A stretch of DNA of 64,000 bases from Oscillospiraceae bacterium. GTDB taxonomy: Bacteria > Bacillota > Clostridia > Saccharofermentanales > Saccharofermentanaceae. Positions within the stretch are counted from its first letter, which is position 1, and every line of letters begins with the position of its first letter. Positions 52,911-61,216 of the stretch are shown here, piece by piece. The position numbers and the translations under genes were made by a program. The stretch is from contig CACZMA010000001.1 of assembly GCA_902782125.1 (NCBI GenBank), forward strand, positions 176,441 to 240,440. Reading direction: 5' to 3'. Below the pieces are notes generated by a model, which was given only the letters and a program-made list of their open reading frames with translations, was not told where the DNA came from and searched no databases.

Positions 52911-54638
52911 ATGAAAACCCTCCGCGTCGTAGCCGCCATTATTCACCAGGGAGACAAGATCTTCGCGACACAGCGAGGATATGGTGAACATAAGGATAAA
53001 TGGGAGTTCCCCGGCGGCAAGGTCGAACCCGGAGAGTCCCCTGAAGCAGCCCTCATAAGAGAGATCAAAGAAGAACTGGATGCTGATATAACGATCACGG
53101 AGTTCTTAACTACCGTAGAATACGATTACCCAGAATTCCATTTATCCATGGATTGCTTTATGGCGGAACTGATAGATGGTTCAGATCTTAAGCTCAAAGA
53201 ACACGAGGCAGCCAGATGGCTGTCTCGTGATGAACTTGATTCTGTTGATTGGCTGCCGGCGGATATTGAAGTGGTGAAGGCGATACTTCGCACTCACGAA
53301 GCCAGTTCTTCAGACATCTGGAGACAAGCTCTCCATCTCGAACCTCCGACCGGATGGATGAACGATCCTAACGGGCTGTGTTATGCCGGCGGGAAGTACC
53401 ATGTGTTCTTCCAGTACACTCCCGAGGCAGCTGACGGCACAGGACTTAGGCGTTGGGGGCATTACGAGAGCTCTGATGACGGCAGATCATGGGAGTTCAC
53501 AGGAACTTTCTTCTCTCCTGATATTCCCGAAGACCGCACCGGTGTTTTCTCCGGTTCAGCAGTTACCATTGACGGAGTGATACATATCTTCTATACGGGT
53601 AATGTGGAACTTGAAGGCGACTATGACTATGTGACTTCAGGAAGAGAGGCTAATCAGATACATGTTATCTCAGCAGATGGCCGCAAGGCTGGTTCCAAAA
53701 GCGTTATCCTCAGGAACAGCGACTATCCTAACTGGTGTTCCTGTCATGTAAGAGATCCTAAGGTTTGGATAGATGACGGAATCTGGAAGATGGTGCTGGG
53801 TGCCAGGACACTAGATGATAAAGGCTGTGTCCTCTTATATGAAGCTACTGATCCTGAGCAATGGACATATGTGAAGTCTCTGTCTTTCCCGGACTTAGGA
53901 TATATGTGGGAGTGTCCTGATCTGTTTACTGTTGAAGGTTCGGTATTCCTCGGAGTATCCCCTCAGGGACTGCCGCACGAAGAGTTCCGCTTCCAGAATG
54001 CATTCAGTTCCGGTTACTTCCGGGTGGATGGAGACCGACTAAGTGATTTTGTGGAATTCGATTACGGGTTTGATTTCTATGCTCCTCAGACTTTTGTTGA
54101 TAAGAAGGGGGATCGTATCCTTATAGGTTGGATGGGCATAGGTGACAGTTCTTATACCAATCCTACTGTCGCTCTCGGAAGGCAGCATTGCCTGACATTA
54201 CCCAGAAGGCTTTCTCTGGCGCTTGACGGATCGATCAGGCAGGAACCTGTGATACATCCGGATCTCCTAGGCAAGACCGAATCAATTGAAGCCGGACAAA
54301 CAAAGGTGTCTGCTCTCCCTTGCGATATAACAGTTCCTTCCGTCAGCGGAGATCTAATTCTTAAGATAGAAGATGTACAGATCAGATATGACGGACCTGT
54401 GCTTGTACTTGATCTTGAGGGCGCAGCTTCAGGATACGGAAGAAAGATACGCAAGATCAGGACAGGTCCGATAACGGATCTTCGGGTCATCTGCGACCAT
54501 TCAAGCATAGAAGTGTTTGCTGACCGCGGAAGATATGTCATGAGCACAAGATTCTATCCTGAAGAAAAGGAAGTAGGGATATCTTGCAGCTGTGAGTTTT
54601 TGTATAGGTCTGTCGGAGAGATGAGACATAATATCTGA
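52911..54638 (+). CDS. Fusion of Nudix (MutT-like) hydrolase and GH32 beta-fructosidase
   Basis: 575 residues in one frame. Residues 1-128 are a Nudix domain: GGKVEPGESPEAALIREI then KEEL, matching GX5EX7REUXEE (G36, E42, R50, E51, E54, E55), as in 8-oxo-dGTP or CTP pyrophosphohydrolases. Residues about 140-575 are glycoside hydrolase family 32: WMNDPNG (nucleophile D152), RDP (D282) and EC (E334) are all intact, then the C-terminal beta-sandwich. There is no signal peptide, so sucrose-6-phosphate or short fructans inside the cell are likely substrates. No Met or ribosome site lies at the junction. Both halves look active; the pairing is unusual. Confidence 0.88.
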   Translation: MKTLRVVAAIIHQGDKIFATQRGYGEHKDKWEFPGGKVEPGESPEAALIREIKEELDADITITEFLTTVEYDYPEFHLSMDCFMAELIDGSDLKLKEHEAARWLSRDELDSVDWLPADIEVVKAILRTHEASSSDIWRQALHLEPPTGWMNDPNGLCYAGGKYHVFFQYTPEAADGTGLRRWGHYESSDDGRSWEFTGTFFSPDIPEDRTGVFSGSAVTIDGVIHIFYTGNVELEGDYDYVTSGREANQIHVISADGRKAGSKSVILRNSDYPNWCSCHVRDPKVWIDDGIWKMVLGARTLDDKGCVLLYEATDPEQWTYVKSLSFPDLGYMWECPDLFTVEGSVFLGVSPQGLPHEEFRFQNAFSSGYFRVDGDRLSDFVEFDYGFDFYAPQTFVDKKGDRILIGWMGIGDSSYTNPTVALGRQHCLTLPRRLSLALDGSIRQEPVIHPDLLGKTESIEAGQTKVSALPCDITVPSVSGDLILKIEDVQIRYDGPVLVLDLEGAASGYGRKIRKIRTGPITDLRVICDHSSIEVFADRGRYVMSTRFYPEEKEVGISCSCEFLYRSVGEMRHNI

Positions 54639-54662
54639 AGTCTCTCGAGTGCCGGTTATATA

Positions 54663-54708
54663 GAAAAAAAGATTCGGCCCTCCGCTAATTCCAGCAGTGG
54701 GTCGAATC
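54663..54708. terminator. Terminator hairpin, copy 1 of a pair
   Basis: GATTCGGCCC pairs with GGGTCGAATC around an inner GCT/AGC stem; AAAAAAA on the left gives a strong U tract on the minus strand. It shares CCCTCCGCT and CAGCAGTGGGTCGA with the hairpin at 54809. Confidence 0.75.
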
Positions 54709-54803
54709 TGTTATTTATTATAGCAAATATCACATGAATGTGTTTAGTTTATCCTGCTTTCTTCCAAGTATTATCTATCTTCTTATGATTGTTTTTCCAA
54801 AAG

Positions 54804-54849
54804 AAAAAGGCTCTGGGCCCTCCGCTTTCAGCAGTGGGTCGAGCCTTTT
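54804..54849. terminator. Terminator hairpin, copy 2 of a pair
   Basis: GGCTC...GAGCC stem (54809-54845) with the same GGCCCTCCGCT and CAGCAGTGGGTCGA core as copy 1; AAAAA before and TTTT after make it bidirectional. It faces the end of the nuclease-like toxin gene. Confidence 0.78.
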
Positions 54850-54892
54850 ATCTACAAATATGGTATCAAGATACCGATAAATGTCAATGCTA

Positions 54893-55279
54893 TTATCTGT
54901 AGAAACTGACCAATTCACAAGTTTTAGTAATTACAAGTATTCTTTTTATCCTGGGTTTTGTCTTAAAGTTGAAGTTTATTTCTGTTAGACATCTCTTCTC
55001 AGGTAGTTTGATTCTCCTTAAATCTATGATTATGCTATTGGATTGTTTTTCAGCGGAACGAATATTGTTTTCAATCGTTCTCTTACTTTTTCCTTCCGGG
55101 CACTTTATTTTCCATTCCACTCCATCCATCAATATATCAGGCCTACGCTGTTTTGGGATTGCGCTTGGGCGAATAAACACAACATCTTTACCCAATCCGG
55201 CAAAGAACTTCGCCACCTCAAACTCAGTTTTTTCCGGGGGATTATTAAGATTTGATATATCAATACGTCCATTTTGCAT
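54893..55279 (-). CDS. CdiA C-terminal-type nuclease domain protein (putative toxin)
   Basis: 128 residues. RRPDILMDGVEWKIKCPEGKS has the Asp...ExK pattern of PD-(D/E)xK-like tRNases found at the C-terminus of CdiA contact-dependent toxins, followed by NIRSAEKQSNSIIIDLRRI, also typical. No secretion signal or large carrier is present, so it is a free-standing domain. It follows an HTH protein by 9 bases, the layout of a type II toxin-antitoxin pair. Confidence 0.75.
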   Translation of the reverse strand: MQNGRIDISNLNNPPEKTEFEVAKFFAGLGKDVVFIRPSAIPKQRRPDILMDGVEWKIKCPEGKSKRTIENNIRSAEKQSNSIIIDLRRIKLPEKRCLTEINFNFKTKPRIKRILVITKTCELVSFYR

Positions 55280-55288
55280 TTAATGAAA

Positions 55289-55549
55289 CTATAGCCTTCC
55301 CGCCTTCCTCTCGCTGTTGACCTTGTACGCGATCAGCCTGAGCAGATAGTCCGGCATGAGCCTCCTGCCGATCTCCCACTCCTGCATCGTGCGGTACGGG
55401 ATGCCGAGCCACATCGCAAACTGTACGCGGTTCATCCCCGACTCCGCACGGATCTCCCTGGTCAGATAACTGTATAGCCGCTTCTTGCGCTCTGCTTCGG
55501 TCTCCGCGTCGTCCTCCCTTCCCGTACTAATTGTTTTCGCACCGTTCAA
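55289..55549 (-). CDS. HTH (XRE-like) protein, putative antitoxin
   Basis: 86 residues. The helix-turn-helix region reads MNRVQFAMWLGIPYRTMQEW then EIGRRLMPDYLLRLIAYKV. It is closely similar to the last 75 residues of the protein at 63354 but lacks that protein's N-terminal 40 residues. Upstream of the CdiA-type nuclease by 9 bases, so probably its antitoxin and repressor. The start is uncertain: TTG is the only obvious initiator. Confidence 0.75.
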   Translation of the reverse strand: MNGAKTISTGREDDAETEAERKKRLYSYLTREIRAESGMNRVQFAMWLGIPYRTMQEWEIGRRLMPDYLLRLIAYKVNSERKAGRL

Positions 55550-55569
55550 ACCGTGTTTATATCTTGAGG

Positions 55570-55587
55570 TTATACTGAAAGGTATAA
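55570..55587. promoter_or_regulatory. TTATAC-N6-GTATAA inverted repeat
   Basis: Perfect 6-bp inverted repeat between the divergent HTH/nuclease pair and the GGDEF gene; a plausible operator for the HTH protein. Confidence 0.4.
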
Positions 55588-55606
55588 ATCACACGGGAGG
55601 CAGAAG

Positions 55607-56623
55607 GTGGATCTACAGCGCATCAGGCGGTTCACGTACATCATAAACACGGTGATCTTCGCGCTGGTCATAGGGCTGGCGGGATTCTTCTGGCTGTGCA
55701 AGGCGGATGTGCTGCTGTGGTTTTCGATTCCAACCCTCCTGGTCTATGTCGTAGGGTACTTTCTCATCGCGAAGGACCGCCTCGACATCTACGTGCGTCT
55801 CGTGTATTTCTGGATCACGCTGTACATGTGCGTGTGCACGGTCTGCCTCGGCTATAAGATCGGCTTCCACCTGTACTGTCTGTCCATGATCCCCATCATC
55901 TTCTACACAGAGTACATGGCGGAGAAACTTAACCGTCCCCGCATCAATGCTTTCGTCGCTAGCGGCATCATCGCCATCTGCTACCTCCTGTCCACAGGCT
56001 ATACCGCCTTCCAGGGCCCCATCTATACTGTAGACAATTCGATCGCTGGCTCGTTCTGGGCATTCAATTCCGTCATAGTCATCGCGTTCCTGGTGTTCTA
56101 CTCGAGGCTTATGCTTAGTCTAATTGGTGATTACGAGACCAAGCTTAGAGATGCTGCCCTGAAAGATAAACTCACAGGGCTTTATAACCGCCACTACATG
56201 CTGGAGAGTCTTGATAAAGCTTCCAGTGAAGGTTCGGAGCATTTCCTTGCTATGGTCGACATCGATGATTTCAAGAAGATAAACGATACTTACGGTCACA
56301 ATGCAGGAGACTATGTGCTCTCGAAGCTGGCTGATATCATGCGTGAGCAGTGTAATAACTGCAAGCTGTCACGCTGGGGCGGCGAGGAGTTCCTTATCCT
56401 GAGCAAAGGCAAGGTCGGCAGCTCCGGGTTCCGTACGATAGAAGGGCTTCGTGCGTCTGTTGAAGGGTACGATTTTGAGTACGAGGGCACAAAGATAAAG
56501 GTGACCATCACCTGCGGTCTGGCTGACTTTGTCCTGGGAAGATCGATAGATGCCTGGGTAAGTGAAGCCGACGACAAGCTCTATGTCGGCAAGGGCAGCG
56601 GGAAGAATAAGGTGGTAAGGTAA
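55607..56623 (+). CDS. Membrane GGDEF diguanylate cyclase
   Basis: 338 residues, GTG start with GGGAGG site. Six or so membrane helices (1-190), then a GGDEF domain (about 195-335): DKLTGLYNRHYM, DIDDFKKINDTYGHNAGDYVL and the active site RWGGEEF. The usual RxxD inhibitory site before GGEEF is replaced by CNNC, so product inhibition is likely absent. Makes c-di-GMP; may oppose the HD-GYP protein encoded 7 kb away. Confidence 0.92.
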   Translation: MDLQRIRRFTYIINTVIFALVIGLAGFFWLCKADVLLWFSIPTLLVYVVGYFLIAKDRLDIYVRLVYFWITLYMCVCTVCLGYKIGFHLYCLSMIPIIFYTEYMAEKLNRPRINAFVASGIIAICYLLSTGYTAFQGPIYTVDNSIAGSFWAFNSVIVIAFLVFYSRLMLSLIGDYETKLRDAALKDKLTGLYNRHYMLESLDKASSEGSEHFLAMVDIDDFKKINDTYGHNAGDYVLSKLADIMREQCNNCKLSRWGGEEFLILSKGKVGSSGFRTIEGLRASVEGYDFEYEGTKIKVTITCGLADFVLGRSIDAWVSEADDKLYVGKGSGKNKVVR

Positions 56624-56644
56624 AAAGCCGGGGCGAACCCCGGC
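56622..56644. terminator. Terminator between convergent GGDEF and XRE genes
   Basis: Stem GCCGGGG/CCCCGGC with loop CGAA (56627-56644); AAAAA to the left gives a U tract for the minus-strand gene. Confidence 0.8.
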
Positions 56645-56679
56645 TTCGTGTGATCTGTTCTGAGTAGAGTAGTTGACTC

Positions 56680-57666
56680 TTACTCTTCCTTCTTCCCTAC
56701 CTGGTCGAGTACGACGGCGATAGCTCCGAAGAGTACGCCTGCCACCGGCCAGACGATCCATGTGTAGCCCCAGTTGAATGTGATGAAGCTCCACGCGAGA
56801 TATCCTGCGGTCACGATCATCCAGTAAGCGGGAGCGACGACCTGAAGGAGCTTGTTCTGCTTGCGGGACTTGGAATAATCCTCTTCCTGAAGGATCTTCT
56901 TGTAGCTGTCCTTGATCATGCCCGCGCGGATTATCATGAACACGCCTGCGGAGATGAACAGCAGGAGCACTGCAGCTGCCGCCATGCACACGGGCTCGTT
57001 CTCATTGCTCAGGAAAGCAGTCGCCAGCAGCGCCGTTACGCCGATAAGTATCGAGACCACGCCGCCCGTGATGCCCATCGCGAACTTGGGGGTGAACTTC
57101 TCCGATCTCGCCCTGACCGCACCGTCCACGCCGTATGCCGTCTCGAACACTTCCTCCTCGAGCCACTGCCACTTGGACAGCATTATGCCCGCGGGGATGA
57201 AGAAGATCAGTGATATGGCGACGAGCAGGAACAGTCCCGTCACGCCGATCGCATTTGCCGCAGCTTCGCTTATCGGGAGCACTCCGCCCATCTGGCCGCC
57301 TACCACGAGGAGCAGCGGAACTGCGCAGGATACGCAGATGGCCGCGCCGAGGGCGATTTTCGAGGAGTTGTCGCTTACCGTTGTAAGGTAGGTATTAGCT
57401 TCCTCAAGAGATAATGTGCGTGTTGCCTTGCCTGTGTCGTCTGAGCTCTCGGTGGGAACTACTGCTTCTATGTCATCTTTGAGCAGGTAGTCCGTGCTCA
57501 CGCCGAAGATCTGGCTCATCTCGAGGATGCGCTGAAGATCCGGGACCGACTGCGCGCCCTCCCATTTGCTGACCGACTGCCTGGACACGCCGAGCTTGTC
57601 TGCGAGTTCTTCCTGGGACCAGCCCAGCTTCTTACGTTCGTTGATTATCTTGTCTGCAAGTATCAT
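56680..57666 (-). CDS. XRE family regulator with membrane domain
   Basis: 328 residues. N-terminal helix-turn-helix (about 5-62: NERKKLGWSQEELADKLGVS, RQSVSKWEGAQSVPDL), then a membrane part with about seven hydrophobic segments in pairs (110-320), typical of clostridial XRE regulators tethered to the membrane. Signal unknown. Monocistronic. Confidence 0.9.
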   Translation of the reverse strand: MILADKIINERKKLGWSQEELADKLGVSRQSVSKWEGAQSVPDLQRILEMSQIFGVSTDYLLKDDIEAVVPTESSDDTGKATRTLSLEEANTYLTTVSDNSSKIALGAAICVSCAVPLLLVVGGQMGGVLPISEAAANAIGVTGLFLLVAISLIFFIPAGIMLSKWQWLEEEVFETAYGVDGAVRARSEKFTPKFAMGITGGVVSILIGVTALLATAFLSNENEPVCMAAAAVLLLFISAGVFMIIRAGMIKDSYKKILQEEDYSKSRKQNKLLQVVAPAYWMIVTAGYLAWSFITFNWGYTWIVWPVAGVLFGAIAVVLDQVGKKEE

Positions 57667-57882
57667 AAGTATTTCCTCTCTTTTATGGTTCTATTCTATC
57701 AGACATCTGTGCACTTGCCTTATGCTGATACGATACCCGATTTTGCTGTTTACCCGCAATAAAGCCGGCTTGTTACTTTGTCAACTGACAGTTGCAACCC
57801 ACGGTTGACGGGCTTTACAGGGTCTGTTATCGGAGTGCTTTTTGCGGTAGCATATGTTAGTTAAGTGAGGAGGATACCCCCT

Positions 57883-59373
57883 ATGAAGAATACTATCACC
57901 ACTGGCGCGAACCCCTATATGCCGCTCTGGGAGCATGTCCCGGACGGAGAGCCGCGCGTTTTTACATATAACGGCGAGACGAGGATCTACCTCTACGGCT
58001 CGCACGATACCAAAAAGACTGACTACTGCGGTCCCGACTATGTCGTCTGGTCCGCGCCGGTCGAGCGTCCTACCGAATGGACCTGCCACGGCGTCTGCTA
58101 TACCGCCTCCGACGGCGGCGACCTCTACGCACCCGACGTCGTGTATAAGGACGGCACCTACTATATGTATGCAGCCGAGAACCGCGGTTCGTCGATCGTG
58201 CTGGTCAAATCGGACAAGCCCTGGGGACCTTTTACCGACCCCGTGAAGACCGAGCTCGGGTTCGACCCCGGCATTCTGGTCGATGACGACGGCAGGGTCT
58301 ACGCATACTGGGGCTTCTGCGAGTCCCACGCAGGCGAGCTGAACGACGATATGGCAACCCTGAAGAAGGAGACTGTCGTGCACCACCTGATCGGCCACTG
58401 CCATCCCTTCTGGATCAAAGAAGACGACGGGAATGTTGATGCCGAGACAGGTTTCTTCGAAGCATCTTCTCCCCGTAAGATTAACGGCAAGTACGTGCTG
58501 GTCTACTCCAAGCGCTACGAATACCCGAGAGAGGACCTGGGCGTGGTCGGAAGCTGCAACGGCTTTTTGAGCTACGTCTGGAGCGATACTCCCCTGGGCG
58601 GATTCAAGCGCGGCGGAGATATCAGCTTCAACGGAGGCGAGATAGTAGAAGGCCCGGACGGCGGCATCATGACATATCAGTGGGGCAACAACCACGGCTC
58701 GCTGATGCAGGTCGGCGGTCAGTGGTACATCTTCTACCACCGCCAGGAAGGCTGCGACGAGTACGCGCGCCAGGCGATGGTCGAGCCCGTGGATATCGCA
58801 GTCGGCGCAGACGGGACGATATATATCGGTAAGATCACTTATGAAGGCGGAGAGCCGGTCTCCTCCGACGTGGTCGAGATGACCTCGCAGGGGTTCTTTA
58901 CCGGCGGCCTTGATGCGTATTCCGTAATATCCGCAGGTTATGCCTGCCATATCTATGACGGCACCAGGAGGCACAACTTCGTGGGCAACGCTCGCGAAAC
59001 CAACGAAGGCAATGACCGCCCGCATGTCCAGCCCGTATATGAGGGCGATTCCGCACCGGTGGTAAACATCATCAGCGGCACGACGGTGGGATTCAGGTAT
59101 CTGCAGTTCGGTTCCGGTGCCGGAGATGGCGCCGTGGCCGGTGCGTCGCGCGCCGTTCTGACAGGTTCGTTCCCTGCAGGATTCAAGGTAGAAGTAAGAC
59201 TTGATTCTTATGACGGCGCCTGCGTCGGGTCCGTTACGGTTCCTGACGGCGATGCGTCAGAGCTTGAGATTCCCCTAACGACGGCTGTTGCCGGAAAGCA
59301 TGCGGTGTATTTTGCTTTCGAGACGGCCGATAGCGCGTCGATGGCGGTGCTGGATACGTTCTGTTTCGAGTAA
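57883..59373 (+). CDS. Glycoside hydrolase family 43 protein with C-terminal CBM6-like domain
   Basis: 496 residues from the ATG of MKNTITTG, with AGGAGG at 57868-57873. Five-bladed propeller signature: NPYMPLWEHVPDGEPRVF, YGSHDTKK, LYAPDVVYKDGTYYMYAAE (catalytic Asp area), GFDPGILVDDDGRVYAYWG and FFEASSPRKINGKYVLVYS (catalytic Glu). C-terminal about 360-496 resembles a CBM6 beta-sandwich. Acts on arabinose- or xylose-containing sugars; no signal peptide, so cytoplasmic oligosaccharide use. Confidence 0.9.
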   Translation: MKNTITTGANPYMPLWEHVPDGEPRVFTYNGETRIYLYGSHDTKKTDYCGPDYVVWSAPVERPTEWTCHGVCYTASDGGDLYAPDVVYKDGTYYMYAAENRGSSIVLVKSDKPWGPFTDPVKTELGFDPGILVDDDGRVYAYWGFCESHAGELNDDMATLKKETVVHHLIGHCHPFWIKEDDGNVDAETGFFEASSPRKINGKYVLVYSKRYEYPREDLGVVGSCNGFLSYVWSDTPLGGFKRGGDISFNGGEIVEGPDGGIMTYQWGNNHGSLMQVGGQWYIFYHRQEGCDEYARQAMVEPVDIAVGADGTIYIGKITYEGGEPVSSDVVEMTSQGFFTGGLDAYSVISAGYACHIYDGTRRHNFVGNARETNEGNDRPHVQPVYEGDSAPVVNIISGTTVGFRYLQFGSGAGDGAVAGASRAVLTGSFPAGFKVEVRLDSYDGACVGSVTVPDGDASELEIPLTTAVAGKHAVYFAFETADSASMAVLDTFCFE

Positions 59374-59384
59374 AGGAGGCTTCG

Positions 59385-60044
59385 ATGATCTGTAACCTGA
59401 GGCCAGACCAAGCAGAGCGCGTGCTGTGCGAGCAGACGTACTCGACCCCCGACGACAAAGTCATGAACCGGACCTGGATCCGGAACTTTATCGTTGTCGG
59501 TCTGTTCCTTGTCGCGTCTGCGGTGCTCGTTACGCTCCACCCCGATGACAATAAGTGCTGGTTCATCCTGTCCGGCGCGCTGGCCGTCGTGGTCATAGTC
59601 ACGTCCAAGTTCGTCAAAGCAAGGGTCATCGGTCCCAAGAAATTCAAGGCCTCCATCGCACGTCTCGGCAGAGAGAACCTCATGGCGCAGCTGACGGCCG
59701 GGGATTCGCAGGCGTTCTTCTTCGACCCCGCCGGCGAGAATACCGAGAACATCGCCGTCGTCACCAGAGATTACCTGGTCGTCGCGCGCGAGAACATCTA
59801 CGAGATCGCCCGGATCAAGAGCATCTTCTTCACCAAACGCGCCCACAGCGAGAGTTCCCTCTCCCGGTTCAATGACGAGTACACGCGCGAGGTCCTGCGC
59901 AACGTCTATGCGATGGACATCACGCTCGAGAATGGCAGGCACCGCAAGGATTTTGTGGCCGTCCCGCCGCAGCACATCCACGAGTTCATTGCCGCCCTGA
60001 ACACGCGCGCCGGCGATGGTGAGAACAGGTTCAGGATGTTTTGA
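59385..60044 (+). CDS. Membrane protein of unknown function
   Basis: 219 residues; AAAGGAGG site 11 bases after the GH43 stop, so cotranscribed. Two hydrophobic segments (about 33-52 and 58-76), then a soluble part (EIARIKSIFFTKRAHSESSL, EVLRNVYAMDITLENGRHR) resembling a small bacterial PH-like domain. No catalytic motif. Function unknown. Confidence 0.75.
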   Translation: MICNLRPDQAERVLCEQTYSTPDDKVMNRTWIRNFIVVGLFLVASAVLVTLHPDDNKCWFILSGALAVVVIVTSKFVKARVIGPKKFKASIARLGRENLMAQLTAGDSQAFFFDPAGENTENIAVVTRDYLVVARENIYEIARIKSIFFTKRAHSESSLSRFNDEYTREVLRNVYAMDITLENGRHRKDFVAVPPQHIHEFIAALNTRAGDGENRFRMF

Positions 60045-60066
60045 TGGTGTAGTGTTACGCCGGCTG

Positions 60067-60400
60067 TACAGCAGTGCAGTGCGTCCTGCTGTCATAATGG
60101 CCTTTTATGAGTCAAAAATACAGCAGTCCAGACAGCAGTGCAGTGCGTCCTGCTGTCATAATGGCCTTTTATGAGTCAAAAATACAGCAGTCCGGACAGC
60201 AGCGCGATGCGTCCTGCTGTCAGAAGGACCTTTTATGAATCAAAAATACAGCAGCGAGGACAGCAGAGCGGTGCGTCCTGCTGTCAGAATGGCCTTCTAT
60301 GAGTCAATAATACAGCAGCGAGGACAGCAGTGCGGTGCGTCCTGCTGTCAGAATGGCCTTCTATGAGTCAAAAATACAGCAGCATGGACAGCAGCGCGGT
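60067..60400. repeat. Tandem array of 64-bp palindromic repeats
   Basis: Units start at 60067, 60131, 60195, 60259 and 60323, each exactly 64 bases later; a sixth begins at 60387 and is broken off. Each unit holds GACAGCAG...CTGCTGTC (8-bp arms, 11-base centre) followed by ATGGCCTTTTATGAGTCAAAAATACAGCAG. The first two are nearly identical; later ones carry scattered changes, most in the spacer. No ORF survives since 64 is not a multiple of three. Confidence 0.92.
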
Positions 60401-60418
60401 ATAAATGTCATAACAAAC

Positions 60419-60457
60419 AAAAACCTCACCCAAGACTGACACTCCGCGGTGAGGTTT
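60419..60457 (-). terminator. Terminator downstream of the lipoprotein gene
   Basis: AAACCTCACC pairs with GGTGAGGTTT across an 18-base loop; TTTTTGTTTG follows on the minus strand. Confidence 0.7.
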
Positions 60458-60542
60458 AATACTTATCTCGGAAGCAACCGTCTTTGCAGACCGTACTTCT
60501 TAAGGACATATTAGCATCAAGGTTTTACGCAGTCAAACAGAC

Positions 60543-61100
60543 TTATTCATATACATACCCTGTCACGAGCGCGATAATGTCCTGCAGGTCGGCGTTGTCG
60601 TAGCAGTAGCCGTCGTAGACAACGAACTCCTCACCGTCAGTGTCGTAGTACGTGAACTTGTATGTATCGCCGTCGCAGACGTCTTCGTAATACTTGGAGA
60701 ACTCATCGGTCTTGACCGCGTGCACGCAGAACCAATAGAGCTCCATATAGTCCTCGTCGCTCAGCTTGGCGGGCCCGGTGCTGTACTCGCTGTCGCAGTA
60801 CACGTAGCCGTCGTACGTGACGCGGTACTCTGTCGTGGGATCCATGTAGTCCGGAATAGGCTCGCAGATGGTGCTTTCGAGCACGAACATGTCCCCTTCC
60901 AGCTTCTGAAGGTCGTCTGCCGTTACCGGAGCGTCCATGGTTACCTCGATGTCCTTGCCCTTATCTTTGTCCTTGCCTTTGCCGGAACCGCCGCCGATGC
61001 CGTCGCCTTCAGCTCCCGCGCACCCGCCAAACAGGTACAGCCCGACCGCCACGATCAGGACCAGCCCCAGAATCTCCCGTACTTTTCCTATCTTCTCCAT
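60543..61100 (-). CDS. Small lipoprotein, paralogue of the divergent gene
   Basis: 185 residues from the ATG of MEKIGKV. Lipobox-like LFGGC (Cys about 27), a GKGKDKDKGKD charged linker, then a compact acidic domain: ITYDGYVY-like strand, LSDEDYMELYWFCV helix. The order DGxVYxxxEYxxG...LxDExxxxLxxF recurs in the lipoprotein at 61217, so they are related. Extracellular; function unknown. Confidence 0.75.
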   Translation of the reverse strand: MEKIGKVREILGLVLIVAVGLYLFGGCAGAEGDGIGGGSGKGKDKDKGKDIEVTMDAPVTADDLQKLEGDMFVLESTICEPIPDYMDPTTEYRVTYDGYVYCDSEYSTGPAKLSDEDYMELYWFCVHAVKTDEFSKYYEDVCDGDTYKFTYYDTDGEEFVVYDGYCYDNADLQDIIALVTGYVYE

Positions 61101-61216
61101 AACGCCGTCACCCTCCGTAACGCTTGATACCATTAATACAGTTCTGCCCGCGCGAAAGTTGCAACATTTTTGAAGTATTATCTGTATATAGGGTAGTTTG
61201 ACACGGAGGGATACTT

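Noticed and set aside
54893..55549. Complete contact-dependent inhibition locus
   Set aside because: No large CdiA, CdiB or secretion genes nearby; only the nuclease-like domain and an HTH protein are present.
57781..59025. 414-codon minus-strand frame
   Set aside because: Lies wholly over the GH43 gene, whose plus-strand product has clear family motifs; the minus-strand protein has none and no ribosome site.
60067..60400. CRISPR array
   Set aside because: The entire 64-base unit is conserved; there are no unique spacers and no cas genes.
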